Positions 63,659 to 64,000 of a stretch of DNA of 64,000 nucleotides are shown piece after piece. A program made the position numbers and the translations under genes. Numbering within the stretch: position 1 is the stretch's first letter; every line of letters begins with the position of its first letter. The notes below the pieces were generated by a model, which was given only the letters and a program-made list of their open reading frames with translations, did not search any database and was not told where the DNA came from. This DNA comes from Thalassotalea atypica (GTDB lineage Bacteria > Pseudomonadota > Gammaproteobacteria > Enterobacterales > Alteromonadaceae): assembly GCF_030295975.1 (NCBI RefSeq), contig NZ_AP027364.1, positions 2,604,001 to 2,668,000 of the forward strand, read 5' to 3'.

Positions 63659-64000
63659 TTAGTGTTTTTCTTTAACAAACGTTGATGAGTGCTGTTGTAA
63701 GTATTTTTGTACTAGTGCTTGTGTATCTTGATCCATGTTGACAAAAGCGATCATGCCTTGGAACATACCTGGCCAAGTGTTGGCATCAAAGTGGGCTTCA
63801 TCTGGTTGCGTATGACAAACACTGCAGCTACTTCTAAAGGTGTCTCGCGCATAATCCCATAACGGTTGTTGCTCGGTAATTAGGTAATCAGCATCGGTCC
63901 ATAGCGTTGTTTCAACGCGTTGCCATTTAAGGCCCGTCATTTCATCTTCTTTTTCTTCAAAGCCTTTCATAACGCCTTCGGTTTTGGCCGCATCTTTAGT
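63659..64000 (-). CDS. torC: TorC, C-terminal part of pentaheme cytochrome c (truncated by window edge)
   Basis: The frame is open to the right edge, so the 113 visible residues are the end of a longer protein. They match the C-terminal monoheme domain of TorC: '[39 protein letters not shown]' has one CxxCH heme site. TorC relays electrons from quinol to TorA; its four other hemes lie in the missing N-terminal NapC/NirT-type domain. It sits 14 bases before torA and would be cotranscribed. An internal ATG at 63970 is not the real start. Confidence 0.88.
   Translation of the reverse strand, partial: TKDAAKTEGVMKGFEEKEDEMTGLKWQRVETTLWTDADYLITEQQPLWDYARDTFRSSCSVCHTQPDEAHFDANTWPGMFQGMIAFVNMDQDTQALVQKYLQQHSSTFVKEKH

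Overview
The window looks like a chromosomal segment of a marine gammaproteobacterium of the Alteromonadales, most likely close to Colwelliaceae (Thalassotalea/Colwellia-like). That placement is an inference. It rests on the AT-rich base composition, gammaproteobacterial gene neighbourhoods (recR..htpG-adk; yafS/gloB-mltD; gltX beside tRNA-Val genes; fnr-uspE; torCAD), a cbb3 oxidase, PEP-CTERM components and very large exported beta-propeller proteins. No phage, insertion sequence, CRISPR array or rRNA gene was seen.

Left part (1-10.8 kb): the 3' end of a probable periplasmic binding protein, a small unknown protein, an ElaA-type acetyltransferase, a MAPEG membrane protein and an AraC regulator. 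A metal-linked stretch follows: a YHS-domain exported protein, then a bufferin-type RiPP operon (DUF2282 precursor, DUF692 iron oxygenase, DUF2063 partner). Its fourth gene, a DoxX membrane protein, has decayed to a pseudogene. On the minus strand lie recR, a Cys-containing unknown gene, htpG and adk. htpG has a near-perfect heat-shock (sigma-32) promoter and a perfect 10-bp hairpin at the start of its leader.

Middle (10.9-32 kb): two giant exported sortilin/BNR propeller paralogues in tandem; a PEP-CTERM protein with a good sigma-54 promoter candidate, next to a PrsT-like TPR protein; mmsA divergent from a LysR regulator; a GNAT enzyme overlapping a DTW tRNA-modifying enzyme; and a two-gene RND efflux system with a palindromic operator upstream but no local regulator. 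A DEAD-box helicase and small unknown genes follow.

Centre (33-40 kb): gltX is divergent from four identical tRNA-Val(TAC) genes under a consensus promoter. They are followed by three 121-bp tandem repeats that each end in the tRNA 3' sequence, an arrangement like the rtT repeats of the E. coli tyrT operon. Next come a TPR/2OG-oxygenase protein and lysC. lysC carries a lysine riboswitch whose apparent expression platform controls the ribosome site of a 24-codon leader ORF overlapping the lysC start.

Right part (40-64 kb): elyC, a Nif3-like gene, a TonB receptor, yafS/gloB/mltD, a porin, a LysE-type exporter, and a respiratory block. The block holds ccoNOQP with its assembly genes fixH-ccoI-ccoS, a TauE-like gene, the oxygen sensor fnr, uspE, and torCAD (torC cut by the window edge). 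Together these encode microaerobic respiration, copper delivery to the oxidase, oxygen sensing and TMAO respiration.
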